A DNA stretch of 27,463 bases from Lachnospiraceae bacterium UBA3316 (GCA_002361955.1 DESK01000056.1:1-27463), one strand, 5' to 3'; positions 6,679-15,990 are shown, numbered from the stretch's first letter. A program made the numbers and translations. Notes: generated by a model not told the origin, from the letters alone.

Positions 6679-9600
6679 GAATCCTGATATCAAAAAAGTA
6701 CTTGTGATCGGCTCCGGGCCGATCGTCATCGGCCAGGCGGCAGAGTTTGACTATGCGGGAACCCAGGCCTGCCGTTCCTTAAAGGAAGAGGGGGTGGAGG
6801 TGGTTCTCCTGAATTCCAACCCGGCCACGATCATGACGGACAAGGACATCGCGGATAAGGTGTATATTGAGCCCCTCACGGTGGAGGTGGTGGAGCAGCT
6901 GATCTTGAAGGAACGCCCCGACAGCGTCCTGCCAACCCTGGGAGGCCAGGCGGGACTGAATCTGGCGATGGAGCTGGATGAGGCGGGATTTTTGAAGGCT
7001 CAGGGCGTGCGGCTGATTGGAACCACTTCCGAGACGATCAAAAAAGCGGAGGACCGGCTGGAGTTTAAGAGCACCATGGAAAAGATCGGCGAGCCGGTAG
7101 CACCCTCCCTGGTGGTGGAGAGCGTGGCGGAGGGCGTGTCGTTCGCGGAAAAGATCGGTTACCCGGTGGTGCTGCGCCCCGCCTATACGCTGGGAGGCAG
7201 CGGCGGCGGTATTGCCCACAGCTATGAGGAGCTGGTGGAGATCCTGGAAAACGGCCTGCGGCTTTCCCGTGTGGGCCAGGTATTGGTGGAGCGGTGCATC
7301 GCGGGCTGGAAAGAGATCGAGTATGAGGTGATGCGGGACGCCATGGGAAACTGCATTACCGTCTGCAACATGGAAAATATTGATCCGGTGGGCGTCCATA
7401 CGGGAGATAGTATCGTGGTAGCCCCGTCCCAGACACTGGGAGATAAGGAATACCAGATGCTGAGAAGCTCCGCCCTCAATATCATCAGCGAGCTGAAGAT
7501 TACCGGAGGCTGCAACGTGCAGTTTGCCCTGCATCCCGACAGCTTTGAGTACTGTGTGATTGAGGTGAACCCCCGGGTGAGCCGTTCTTCCGCCCTGGCC
7601 TCCAAGGCAACGGGATATCCTATCGCCAAGGTGGCGGCAAAGATTGCCCTGGGCTATACGCTGGACGAGATCAAAAACGCGATCACCGGAAAGACGTACG
7701 CAAGCTTCGAACCCATGCTGGACTATTGCGTAGTGAAAATCCCCAGGCTTCCGTTTGATAAATTTATCAGCGCCAAGCGCACCCTGACGACCCAGATGAA
7801 GGCGACCGGGGAGGTCATGAGTATCTGTGACAATTTTGAGGGGGCGCTGATGAAGGCTATCCGCTCGTTGGAGCAGCATGTGGACTCCCTGATGTCCTAT
7901 GATTTCACCGCGCTGGACCAGGAGGCGCTCCGCAGGCAGCTGAAGGTGGTGGATGACAGGAGGATCTGGGTGATCGCGGAGGCCATCCGAAAGGGGATTT
8001 CCTATGAGGAGATTCATGAGATTACCAAGATTGATCTCTGGTTTATTGACAAGCTGGCGGCCCTGGTGGAGATGGAACAGGCGCTGAAGACGCAGCCCCT
8101 GACGGCGGAGCTTCTGAAGGAGGCTAAGCGCATGCAGTTCCCGGATCAGGTGGTTGCCGCCCTTACAGGAAAGACGGAAGATGAGATCAGGGAACGCCGT
8201 TTTGCAGGCGGCATTACGGCGGCGTACAAGATGGTGGATACCTGCGCGGCGGAGTTTGAGGCGGAGACGCCCTATTATTACTCGGTATATGGCAGCGAAA
8301 ATGAAGCGGAGGCCACAGAGGGCAGGAAAAAAGTACTCGTTCTGGGTTCCGGCCCCATCCGTATCGGCCAGGGAATCGAGTTCGATTTCTGTTCGGTACA
8401 TTGTACCTGGGCCTTTGCCCAGGAGGGATTTGAGACGATTATCATCAATAACAACCCGGAAACCGTCAGCACCGACTTTGACATTGCGGATAAGCTGTAT
8501 TTCGAACCCCTGACGCCGGAGGATGTGGAGAACGTCGTAAAGATAGAGAAGCCCGACGGGGCGGTGGTGCAGTTCGGAGGCCAGACGGCCATCAAGCTCA
8601 CCGAGGCCCTGATGAAGATGGGCGTGCCGATCCTGGGCACCTCGGCAAAAAATGTAGATGCGGCGGAGGACCGGGAGCTGTTTGATGAAATCCTGGAAAC
8701 CTGCGGCATTCCGCGGCCTGCCGGCCACACCGTCTATACGGCGGAGACGGCCAAACGGGCGGCCAATGAGCTGGGGTATCCCGTACTGGTAAGGCCGTCG
8801 TATGTGCTGGGAGGCCAGGGCATGCAGATCGCCATAAACGATGAGGATGTGGACGAGTTCATCGGTATTATTAACAGAATCGCCCAGGAGCATCCGATCC
8901 TGGTGGACAAGTATCTGGTGGGAAAGGAGATCGAGGTGGACGCTGTCTGCGACGGCACGGACATTTTGATTCCGGGTATTATGGAGCATATTGAGCGGGC
9001 GGGAATTCACTCCGGCGACAGTATTTCCGTGTATCCGGCTCAGAGCCTGGACGACCAGGTGAAGGCGACGATTGTGGAGTACACGAGGAAGCTGGCCCAG
9101 TCCCTCCATGTGATCGGAATGATTAATATTCAGTTTATTGTCTGCGGCCAGGAGGTCTATGTGATTGAGGTCAACCCCCGCTCCAGCCGGACGGTGCCTT
9201 ACATCAGCAAGGTGACGGGCATTCCGATCGTGCCCCTGGCCACAAAGGTGATTTTGGGACATAAGATCAAAGAGCTGGGCTATCCGACGGGGCTTGCGCC
9301 GGAGGCGGAATATATTGCCGTTAAGATGCCGGTGTTCTCCTTTGAGAAGATCCGCGGGGCAGATATCAGCCTGGGGCCGGAGATGAAGTCTACCGGCGAG
9401 TGCCTGGGCATCGCAAAGACCTTCAACGAAGCGCTGTACAAGGCGTTTCTGGGGGCTGGCATTCAGCTGCCCAGGTACAAAAACATGATCATGACGGTGA
9501 AGGATGGGGACAAAGAGGAGGCTGTGGAGATCGCCCGCCGGTTTGAGGCCATTGGGTATAAGATCTACGCTACCAGGAACACATCCAAGGCCCTGAGCGC

Positions 9601-9877
9601 CGGAGGCGTCCGCAACATCCGGATCCGGAAGGTGGAGCAGGAATCCCCCAACATCCTGGATCTCATCCTGGGCCATGAAATTGATCTTGTCATCGATACG
9701 CCGTCCCAGGGGGTGGAGCATTCGAAGGACGGCTTTATCATCCGGCGGAACGCCATTGAAACGGGGGTAAATGTGCTCACCGCCATGGATACGGCCAGAG
9801 CTCTGGTGACAAGTCTGGAGAATACGGACGCCAGGAAGCTTACGCTGGTGAATATCGCGGAAGTGAAGAATCTATAA
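6671..9877 (+). CDS. carB: Carbamoyl-phosphate synthase large subunit
   Basis: A 1068-residue protein with the typical CarB duplicated layout: a first synthetase unit opening with VLVIGSGPIVIGQAAEFDY, an oligomerisation segment, a second unit from about residue 550 opening with VLVLGSGPIRIGQGIEFDF, and a C-terminal MGS-like allosteric domain from about residue 930. Both ATP-grasp folds carry EVNPR motifs (RVSRSSA in the first, SSRTVPY in the second). It phosphorylates bicarbonate and then carbamate using ammonia delivered by CarA. The ATG at 6671 lies inside the end of carA, and the next gene starts 14 bases after its stop, so the three appear to be one operon. Complete, with no sign of damage. 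Confidence 0.98.
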   Translation: MPKNPDIKKVLVIGSGPIVIGQAAEFDYAGTQACRSLKEEGVEVVLLNSNPATIMTDKDIADKVYIEPLTVEVVEQLILKERPDSVLPTLGGQAGLNLAMELDEAGFLKAQGVRLIGTTSETIKKAEDRLEFKSTMEKIGEPVAPSLVVESVAEGVSFAEKIGYPVVLRPAYTLGGSGGGIAHSYEELVEILENGLRLSRVGQVLVERCIAGWKEIEYEVMRDAMGNCITVCNMENIDPVGVHTGDSIVVAPSQTLGDKEYQMLRSSALNIISELKITGGCNVQFALHPDSFEYCVIEVNPRVSRSSALASKATGYPIAKVAAKIALGYTLDEIKNAITGKTYASFEPMLDYCVVKIPRLPFDKFISAKRTLTTQMKATGEVMSICDNFEGALMKAIRSLEQHVDSLMSYDFTALDQEALRRQLKVVDDRRIWVIAEAIRKGISYEEIHEITKIDLWFIDKLAALVEMEQALKTQPLTAELLKEAKRMQFPDQVVAALTGKTEDEIRERRFAGGITAAYKMVDTCAAEFEAETPYYYSVYGSENEAEATEGRKKVLVLGSGPIRIGQGIEFDFCSVHCTWAFAQEGFETIIINNNPETVSTDFDIADKLYFEPLTPEDVENVVKIEKPDGAVVQFGGQTAIKLTEALMKMGVPILGTSAKNVDAAEDRELFDEILETCGIPRPAGHTVYTAETAKRAANELGYPVLVRPSYVLGGQGMQIAINDEDVDEFIGIINRIAQEHPILVDKYLVGKEIEVDAVCDGTDILIPGIMEHIERAGIHSGDSISVYPAQSLDDQVKATIVEYTRKLAQSLHVIGMINIQFIVCGQEVYVIEVNPRSSRTVPYISKVTGIPIVPLATKVILGHKIKELGYPTGLAPEAEYIAVKMPVFSFEKIRGADISLGPEMKSTGECLGIAKTFNEALYKAFLGAGIQLPRYKNMIMTVKDGDKEEAVEIARRFEAIGYKIYATRNTSKALSAGGVRNIRIRKVEQESPNILDLILGHEIDLVIDTPSQGVEHSKDGFIIRRNAIETGVNVLTAMDTARALVTSLENTDARKLTLVNIAEVKNL

Positions 9878-9891
9878 AAGAGGAGAGGATT

Positions 9892-10941
9892 ATGGAACAT
9901 CAGGAAACGCAGCATAAACGCCGGGTCCGCTATTCGGGCACGCATCCGAAAAACTATAAGGAAAAATATAAGGAGCTGCAGCCGGAGAAGTACGGAGACA
10001 CGATTGAAAAGGTGATACGGAAGGGAAGCACACCTGCCGGGATGCACATTTCCATCTGTGTACAGGAGATTTTGGACTTTTTGCAGATACAGCCAGGGCA
10101 GCGGGGGCTGGACGCCACCCTGGGCTATGGTGGTCATACGAGAAAAATGCTGGAGTGCCTCAAAGGGCAGGGGCATATCTGCGCGCTGGACGTGGATCCC
10201 ATCGAATCTGCGAAAACGGAGGAACGCCTCCGGAAGCTGGGCTATGGGGAGGATATCCTGACGGTGCGGCTGCAGAACTTCGCGGATATTGACCGGGTGG
10301 CAGAGGAAGAGGGGCTTTTTGATTTTGTGCTGGCTGACCTGGGTGTGTCGTCCATGCAGATCGACAACCCTGACCGTGGATTTTCTTATAAGACGGAAGG
10401 CCCTTTGGATCTGCGCATGAATCCCCTGAAGGGTGTGAGCGCGGCAGAGCGGCTCCGGGAGATGGACATGTACGAGCTTCAGGGCATGCTTGAGGAAAAC
10501 GCGGACGAGCCTTACGCTGCGGAGATCGCCAGAGAGGCCATGGCGCGCAGGAAGAGGGGAAGGGCCATCGAGACAACGACGGATTTGAAGGAGACGATCC
10601 AGGAGGCGCTGCGGTTCCTTCCCTCCGGGGAGCAGAAGGAGGCAGTGAAAAAATCCTGCCAGAGAACCTTTCAGGCGCTGCGGATCGATGTGAATAATGA
10701 GTATGAGGTGCTCTACACCTTCCTGGAGAAGCTGCCCCACGTTTTGACTCCCGGCGGCCGCGCAGCGATTTTGACTTTTCATTCCGGGGAAGACCGGCTG
10801 GTGAAGAAGTCGTTCAAACGTTTCCAGGATGAGGGGCTTTATCGTGAGATCGCCAGGGAAGTGATACGGCCCTCCGCTGAGGAATGCAGCCGGAACAGCC
10901 GGGCGCGGTCCACAAAGATGCGCTGGGCAGTGCGGGCATAG
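9892..10941 (+). CDS. RsmH-like 16S rRNA (cytosine-N4) methyltransferase, N-terminally extended
   Basis: A 349-residue SAM-dependent methyltransferase of the RsmH/MraW family, which N4-methylates C1402 in the 30S P site. Family motifs are present: DATLGYGGHTRKML (SAM site), DLGVSSMQID, RGFSY, GPLDLRMN, FHSGEDRLVKKSF and a C-terminal SRARSTKMRWA in place of PRSRSAKLR. Compared with ordinary RsmH it carries roughly 50 extra basic residues before the family start and small changes such as FHSGED for FHSLED. The ATG at 9892 has AGAGGAGAGG before it and lies 14 bases after carB. RsmH normally sits in the division and wall cluster with ftsL; here it follows carAB, which suggests a second, paralogous copy. 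Whether it methylates C1402 or another target is unknown. A strong terminator follows. Confidence 0.85.
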   Translation: MEHQETQHKRRVRYSGTHPKNYKEKYKELQPEKYGDTIEKVIRKGSTPAGMHISICVQEILDFLQIQPGQRGLDATLGYGGHTRKMLECLKGQGHICALDVDPIESAKTEERLRKLGYGEDILTVRLQNFADIDRVAEEEGLFDFVLADLGVSSMQIDNPDRGFSYKTEGPLDLRMNPLKGVSAAERLREMDMYELQGMLEENADEPYAAEIAREAMARRKRGRAIETTTDLKETIQEALRFLPSGEQKEAVKKSCQRTFQALRIDVNNEYEVLYTFLEKLPHVLTPGGRAAILTFHSGEDRLVKKSFKRFQDEGLYREIAREVIRPSAEECSRNSRARSTKMRWAVRA

Positions 10942-10976
10942 AGAAAAGTCAGCTGTGAAGGGACGGAGCAGTCACG

Positions 10977-11025
10977 AAAAAGATGCTTACTCCCCTGCGA
11001 AATGTAGGGAGTAAGCATCTTTTTT
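10977..11025. terminator. Bidirectional terminator between the rsmH-like gene and hcp
   Basis: An 18-bp perfect stem, with arms at 10977-10994 and 11008-11025, begins with A5 and ends in T5 or more, so it can stop transcription of the carAB-rsmH operon on + and of hcp on -. Confidence 0.9.
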
Positions 11026-11163
11026 ACTATGATATCGGACGGGCAAGCTGGTATGAGCAAGAAGTGCGATAGCGCGGATTGTGAATACCAGCGGCAGATG
11101 CGGGAGTGCCACGGGCACGGACCATCTGACTTTCTTCATAGAAAGTCCCGGACGGCTTGTTTC

Positions 11164-12726
11164 CTAGGACAGGATCTGCCGGATATCTGCCTCAGGGGTA
11201 GTCGTGGCGCGGATGCCGTAGGCTTTCACCAGGAATTCCGTCACGCCGGGGGAGAGGAAGGCCGGCAGGGTGGGGCCCAGATAAATATTTTTGATTCCCA
11301 GGTGCAGGAGGGTGAGCAGGATGCAGACGGCTTTCTGCTCATACCAGGAGAGGACGAGAGTCAGCGGCAGATCGTTGACCCCGCAGCCAAAGGCGTCTGC
11401 CAGGGCTGTGGCTACCCGGATGGCGCTGTAGGCGTCGTTGCATTGCCCCATGTCCATCAGCCGGGGAAGGCCGTCGATGGTTCCGAGATCCAGATCGTTA
11501 AAGCGGTATTTTCCGCAGGCAAGGGTCAGAACGGCCGTGTCAGCAGGCGTCTGTTTGACAAATTCCGTGTAGTAGCTTCGTCCCTTGCGGGCTCCGTCGC
11601 AGCCGCCCACCAGGAAAATATGGCGGAGAGCCCCGGCCTTTACGGCGTCGATGACCGTATCGGCCACGGACAGCACAGCGCCGTGGGCAAAGCCGGTGGT
11701 GACGCTCTTTCCGCCGTTGATGCCCGTAAATTCCTGGTCGGACGGATAGCCGCCCAATGCCAGGGCCTTTTCAATCACAGGCGTAAAGTCCTTGTCCTCC
11801 CCGATGTGGGTGATGCCGGGGTAGGAGACAGCGGCAGTGGTGAATACACGGTCAGCATAGCTACTCTTGGGGGGCATCAGGCAGTTGGTCGTAAAGAGGA
11901 CGGGTGCCGGAATGTGGGCAAACTCTTTCTGCTGGTTATGCCATGCAGTTCCAAAGTTTCCCTTCAAATGAGGGTAAGCCTTAAGCTTCGGGTAGGCATG
12001 GGCCGGGAGCATCTCTCCGTTGGTGTAGACATTGATGCCTTTTCCGGCAGTCTGCTCCAGGAGAAGCTGCAGATCCTTCAGGTCGTGCCCTGTAATCACG
12101 ATAAAGGGTCCTTTCTCAACCTTCAGAGAGACCTCTGTGGGCGTGGGTGTGCCATAGGTTTCCGTGTTGGCCTGATCCAAAAGGGCCATGCACAGCAGAT
12201 TGATTTCCCCCGTTTTTAAGACAATGGGGAGAAGCTCTTCCATCCCCAGATCCTTTCCGATGGCAGCGAGCCCTTCGCAGAAAAAGGCGTTGACCCGGCT
12301 GTCAGAGTATCCCAGGGTCTCAGCGTGGAAGGCGTAGGCGGCCATACCGCGCAGGCCGAAAAGGATCAGGGACTTCAGGGAGCGGATGTCTTCCTGGGCC
12401 TGCCAGAGATTTCGCATATCATAGGCAGAAGCGGAAGGGGAGAGCCGCAGGGCTTCTTCCCGGACCGTCCGGATCTGGAAACGAATGGTTTCCGGGTTAA
12501 AGTTTACGTTTGTCACGGTAGTAAAGAGACCTTCCAGCATTATTTTATGTGTATCTGCCGTCAGGGCGCGGCCGTCTGCGGCCTGGGCCAGAGCGATCAG
12601 CTCCCCGGTCAGCGCATCCTGCAGGTTTGCCGTTTCGGCCGTCTTTCCGCAGACGCCGGAGGCCATGGTGCATCCGGCGCATCCTGCAGTCTGTTCACAT
12701 TGAAAGCAAAACATTTGATTATCCAT
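11164..12726 (-). CDS. hcp: Hybrid cluster protein (hydroxylamine reductase / NO reductase)
   Basis: A 520-residue cytosolic iron-sulfur enzyme. Hcp proteins reduce hydroxylamine in vitro and nitric oxide physiologically, protecting anaerobes from nitrosative stress. The N-terminal cluster motif is Cys7-X2-Cys10-X8-Cys19-X6-Cys26 (one residue longer in the last gap than the X5 I expect in class I Hcps), with an extra Cys16. Hybrid-cluster ligands are visible: histidine in TGHDLKDL, cysteines in TTNCLMPP, VGGCDGA, LACGKYRFND and GQCNDAYSA, and the Glu and Lys of WYEQKAV. The ATG is preceded on the - strand by GGAGG. It is monocistronic, ends at a bidirectional terminator and is divergent from an AIM24-family gene. 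No hcr reductase gene is adjacent. Confidence 0.96.
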   Translation of the reverse strand: MDNQMFCFQCEQTAGCAGCTMASGVCGKTAETANLQDALTGELIALAQAADGRALTADTHKIMLEGLFTTVTNVNFNPETIRFQIRTVREEALRLSPSASAYDMRNLWQAQEDIRSLKSLILFGLRGMAAYAFHAETLGYSDSRVNAFFCEGLAAIGKDLGMEELLPIVLKTGEINLLCMALLDQANTETYGTPTPTEVSLKVEKGPFIVITGHDLKDLQLLLEQTAGKGINVYTNGEMLPAHAYPKLKAYPHLKGNFGTAWHNQQKEFAHIPAPVLFTTNCLMPPKSSYADRVFTTAAVSYPGITHIGEDKDFTPVIEKALALGGYPSDQEFTGINGGKSVTTGFAHGAVLSVADTVIDAVKAGALRHIFLVGGCDGARKGRSYYTEFVKQTPADTAVLTLACGKYRFNDLDLGTIDGLPRLMDMGQCNDAYSAIRVATALADAFGCGVNDLPLTLVLSWYEQKAVCILLTLLHLGIKNIYLGPTLPAFLSPGVTEFLVKAYGIRATTTPEADIRQILS

Positions 12727-12777
12727 CTATCAATCCTCCGAAAAATTTAAGTTATGTGTTCTTGACTTTGCACCCTG

Positions 12778-12819
12778 AGTATAGTGCCATGCCATCAAAA
12801 AATCTGTTGTATATCCAAC
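12778..12819 (-). promoter_or_regulatory. hcp promoter with activator-type palindrome near -41
   Basis: On the - strand a TATACT -10 box (12783-12778) has no good -35. Instead a near-perfect 14-bp palindrome, GTTGTATATCCAAC on + (12806-12819), is centred about 41 bases before the predicted start near 12771. That 5-4-5 geometry and position match class II activation by Crp/Fnr-family regulators, and HcpR, a member of that family, controls hcp in many anaerobes. The regulator itself is not in the window. Confidence 0.5.
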
Positions 12820-12856
12820 GAAAAAAGAAATTGTCCTGCCGCCCTTTGTTTGGATA

Positions 12857-12886
12857 TTGCCTTGACAGCTGTGTCAGTGGTACAAT
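12857..12886 (+). promoter_or_regulatory. Promoter and operator-like repeat before the AIM24-family gene
   Basis: TTGCCT (12857-12862) and TACAAT (12881-12886) are 18 bases apart. Between them sits the inverted repeat TGACA-GCTG-TGTCA (12863-12876), a natural place for a repressor. A consensus TTGACA (12862-12867) overlaps but has no well-placed -10. The untranslated leader also has a GGAGCC-AAAAA-GGCTCC hairpin (12898-12914). Confidence 0.4.
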
Positions 12887-12937
12887 AGGTGCATACAGGA
12901 GCCAAAAAGGCTCCGGAAAAACAGGAGGAATCAGGTT

Positions 12938-13618
12938 ATGAGGTATGAGATAAAGGGTGAGACTCTGCCGGTGGTAGTCTGCTATCTGGAGGCAGGAGAG
13001 AAGATGGTTACCGAAGGCGGCGGCATGTCATGGATGTCACCGAATATGAAAATGGAAACAACCACCAATGGGGGGCTGGGAAAAGCCTTTGGAAGGATGT
13101 TTTCCGGAGAAAAGATGTTCCAGAATGTTTATACGGCGCAGGGGGCGGGCATGATCGCCTTTGCTTCCAGCTTCCCGGGCTCCATCCGGGCCTTTGAGAT
13201 CGCTCCGGGGCGGGAGATGATTTTCCAGAAGAGCGCTTTTCTGGCCAGCGAAATGGGTGTGAACTTGTCCGTACATTTTAATAAAAAGGTAGGCGCAGGG
13301 CTGTTCGGCGGTGAAGGGTTTATCCTTCAGAAGATCAGCGGAAACGGTATCGCTTTTGCGGAGTTTGACGGTCATGTGGTGGAATACGAATTAAAGCCGG
13401 GCCAGCAGATCGTGATTGACACAGGCCATCTGGCGGCTATGACGGCAGACTGCCGGATTGATATCCAGTCAGTTCCGGGCGTGAAAAATATGCTGTTTGG
13501 CGGCGAGGGCTTCTTTAATACCGTGATCACAGGTCCGGGGCGTGTATGGCTGCAGACCATGCCTGTTTCCAATGTGGCCGGAGCGCTGCGCCCCTACCTT
13601 CCCACGGGAAATTCATAA
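12938..13618 (+). CDS. AIM24 / TIGR00266 family protein
   Basis: A 226-residue beta-rich protein without signal peptide or membrane segment, resembling the TIGR00266/AIM24 family found widely in bacteria and, as Aim24, in yeast mitochondria. Family-like features are the early GGGMSWMSPNMKMETT segment, repeated Gly/Phe-rich motifs (GEGFILQKISGNG, FGGEGFFNTVITGPG) and the WLQTMPVSN ending. The molecular function is not established. The ATG at 12938 is preceded by AGGAGGAA. The topB gene starts 25 bases after its stop, so they probably share a transcript driven from the hcp-AIM24 intergenic region. Confidence 0.85.
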   Translation: MRYEIKGETLPVVVCYLEAGEKMVTEGGGMSWMSPNMKMETTTNGGLGKAFGRMFSGEKMFQNVYTAQGAGMIAFASSFPGSIRAFEIAPGREMIFQKSAFLASEMGVNLSVHFNKKVGAGLFGGEGFILQKISGNGIAFAEFDGHVVEYELKPGQQIVIDTGHLAAMTADCRIDIQSVPGVKNMLFGGEGFFNTVITGPGRVWLQTMPVSNVAGALRPYLPTGNS

Positions 13619-13643
13619 GTGTTGTTTAAGGAGACTCGTTAAT

Positions 13644-15839
13644 ATGAAATCATTAGTAATCGCGGAGAAGCCTTCCGTGGCCAGAGATATTGCCCGTGTA
13701 CTCCACTGCCAGAAGAAGCTGACGGGAGCCCTGGAGGGCCAGGACTACATCGTGACCTGGGCGCTGGGACACCTGGTAACGCTGGCAGATCCGGAGGAAT
13801 ACGATAAAAAATATGCCCAGTGGAACATGGAAACGCTGCCCATGCTGCCTGAAAGGATGCAGCTGGTAGTTATCAAGCAGACGGCAAAGCAGTTCAAGGA
13901 TGTGAAGACGCAGCTTTACCGGAAAGACGTGGGCCAGATCGTCATTGCCACCGACGCCGGAAGAGAAGGGGAGCTGGTAGCCAGATGGATTTTAGAGAAG
14001 GCGAACTGCCATAAGCCCATCAAACGTCTCTGGATATCGTCTGTCACCGACAAGGCTATCCGGGAAGGCTTCGCCCATCTGAAGGATGGCAGGGAATACA
14101 ACAACCTTTACGCCGCGGCTGTAGCCAGGGCAGAAGCCGACTGGCTGGTAGGAATTAATGCCACCAGGGCGCTGACCTGCAAGTATAACGCCCAGCTTTC
14201 CTGCGGCCGTGTCCAGACGCCTACGCTGGCCATGATCGCCAAGCGGGAGGAAGAAATCAGGCAATTCAGGCCGGAAGAGTATTTTGGGTTGAATCTGCAG
14301 GCCGGAGGCATCCGCTGGACCTGGCAGGACAAAAAGAGTAAGGGGACGCGCATGTTTCAGAAGGAGAGGATGGAGGAGCTTACAAAGAAGCTTTCAGGCC
14401 AAAAGCTTACGGTAGCTGCTGTGGAAAAGTCCGCAAAGAAAACGTACGCGCCAGGGCTTTATGATTTGACGGAGCTTCAGCGTGACGCGAACAAGCGGTT
14501 CGGGTATTCGGCTAAGGATACGCTGAGCATGATGCAGCGCCTTTATGAAAACCATAAGGTGCTCACCTATCCGAGAACGGATTCCAGGTACATCAGCACC
14601 GATGTGGCGGAGACTTTAAAAGAGCGTCTTCGGGCCTGCGCCGTGGGGCCTTACCGGAAAATGGCCGGCAGCCTGGCGATGAAGCCGATCAAGACGAACA
14701 GCTCTTTTGTGGATAACAAAAAGGTCAGCGATCACCATGCCATTATTCCCACGGAACAGTTTGTCCAGCTGGATCATATGACGGTGGACGAGCGCCGGAT
14801 CTACGACCTGGTGGTGCGCCGGTTCCTGGCGGTACTCTGTCCGCCTTTCGAGTATGAGCAGACCACCATGCGGGCAGAGACGGCCGGGGAAATGTTCACC
14901 GCAAAGGGAAAGATTGTAAAATCCCTGGGCTGGAAGGAGGCTTATGAAAGCCTTTCCGAACCGGAGGAGGATGAGGAGGAAGAGAATTCCATCACTGAAC
15001 AGACGCTTCCGGAGCTGAAAAAGGGAAGCAGACTGTCCATCGACAGGGTGCAGATGACAAGCGGGAAGACAAAACCCCCTGCGCCGTTTAACGAAGCCAC
15101 CCTGCTTTCCGCTATGGAAAACCCTGTAAAATATATGGAATCCAAGGACGCGGCAGCGGCAAAGACCCTGGGGGAGACCGGCGGATTGGGAACGGTGGCT
15201 ACCCGGGCGGATATTATCGATAAGCTTTTTAATACCTTCCTGATGGAAAAGAGAGGGAAGGATATCTATATTACCGCCAAGGCAAAACAGCTTCTGGGGC
15301 TGGTGCCGGAGGATTTAAAGAAGCCGGAGCTGACGGCGGCCTGGGAGATGAAGCTTTCCGGCATCGCGAAGGGTTCGATCAGGCAGGAGGTTTTCCTGAA
15401 AAGCATTCGTTCCTATACGGAAGAAATCGTAGGCGAGATCAAGACCGGGGAGGGTATGTTCCGCCATGAAAATCTGACGAATAAGAAATGTCCCGTCTGC
15501 GGTAAGCGGATGCTGGCCGTAAACGGAAAGAACAGCAAGCTTTTGGTGTGCCAGGACAGGGAGTGCGGCCATCGGGAGACGGTATCCAGGGTGACGAATG
15601 CCCGCTGCCCCAAGTGCCACAAGAAAATGGAAATGTATGTGAAGGGGGATGAGGAGACCTTTATCTGTGCCTGTGGGTATAAGGAAAAGCTCTCCGCCTT
15701 TAAGGCCCGCCGGGAAAAAGAAGGGGCGGGTGTGAACAAAAAGGATGTACAGCGCTACCTGAATCAGCAGAAAAAGGAGGCCAAGGAGCCGATCAACAAT
15801 GCGTTCGCGGACGCGTTCGCAAAGCTGAATCTGAAATAG
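13644..15839 (+). CDS. topB: DNA topoisomerase III (type IA)
   Basis: A 731-residue type IA topoisomerase that passes and decatenates single strands during replication and recombination. The TOPRIM domain starts with SLVIAEKPSVARDIA and contains the acidic ATDAGREGE motif (residues 102-110). The catalytic Tyr309 lies in VLTYPRTDSRYI. The C-terminus has zinc-ribbon cysteines (CPVCGKRM with CQDRECG, and CPKCHKKM with CACG) and a Lys-rich tail. The ATG at 13644 is the family start and follows AAGGAG; upstream in-frame codons overlap the AIM24 gene and are not used. Housekeeping TopB is possible, but Lachnospiraceae also carry topB copies on integrative elements; no conjugation genes are seen here. 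A terminator follows at 15941. Confidence 0.95.
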   Translation: MKSLVIAEKPSVARDIARVLHCQKKLTGALEGQDYIVTWALGHLVTLADPEEYDKKYAQWNMETLPMLPERMQLVVIKQTAKQFKDVKTQLYRKDVGQIVIATDAGREGELVARWILEKANCHKPIKRLWISSVTDKAIREGFAHLKDGREYNNLYAAAVARAEADWLVGINATRALTCKYNAQLSCGRVQTPTLAMIAKREEEIRQFRPEEYFGLNLQAGGIRWTWQDKKSKGTRMFQKERMEELTKKLSGQKLTVAAVEKSAKKTYAPGLYDLTELQRDANKRFGYSAKDTLSMMQRLYENHKVLTYPRTDSRYISTDVAETLKERLRACAVGPYRKMAGSLAMKPIKTNSSFVDNKKVSDHHAIIPTEQFVQLDHMTVDERRIYDLVVRRFLAVLCPPFEYEQTTMRAETAGEMFTAKGKIVKSLGWKEAYESLSEPEEDEEEENSITEQTLPELKKGSRLSIDRVQMTSGKTKPPAPFNEATLLSAMENPVKYMESKDAAAAKTLGETGGLGTVATRADIIDKLFNTFLMEKRGKDIYITAKAKQLLGLVPEDLKKPELTAAWEMKLSGIAKGSIRQEVFLKSIRSYTEEIVGEIKTGEGMFRHENLTNKKCPVCGKRMLAVNGKNSKLLVCQDRECGHRETVSRVTNARCPKCHKKMEMYVKGDEETFICACGYKEKLSAFKARREKEGAGVNKKDVQRYLNQQKKEAKEPINNAFADAFAKLNLK

Positions 15840-15940
15840 TAGTCCGTCACAGGGGAAGAGCCGTTCTCTTGCGCTGTGGGGGCAGAAAAAGAACCATTAC
15901 TGTTCATGTAAGTCTGCGCATTTACTGCAGAGACCGTAAC

Positions 15941-15990
15941 AAAGAACCTGCCGTCGCGCCGGGAAGCCCCGGGGGATGGCAGGTTCTTTT
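15941..15990 (+). terminator. Intrinsic terminator after topB
   Basis: AAAGAACCTGCC (15941-15952) pairs perfectly with GGCAGGTTCTTT (to 15989), ending in T4. It closes the AIM24-topB transcript about 100 bases after the topB stop. Confidence 0.85.

Noticed and set aside
6779..9721. Very long open frame on the - strand opposite carB
   Set aside because: It mirrors the GC-rich codon pattern of carB, has no family features and no ribosome binding site; carB is certain.
10987..11139. 50-codon - strand ORF between hcp and the bidirectional terminator
   Set aside because: Starts with a plausible ATG but has no ribosome binding site, ends inside the terminator stem and lies over a small hairpin (GACTTTC/GAAAGTC); probably chance.
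11029..12219. Long + strand frame opposite hcp
   Set aside because: Antisense shadow of a certain hcp gene; composition is low-quality and no start signal is seen.
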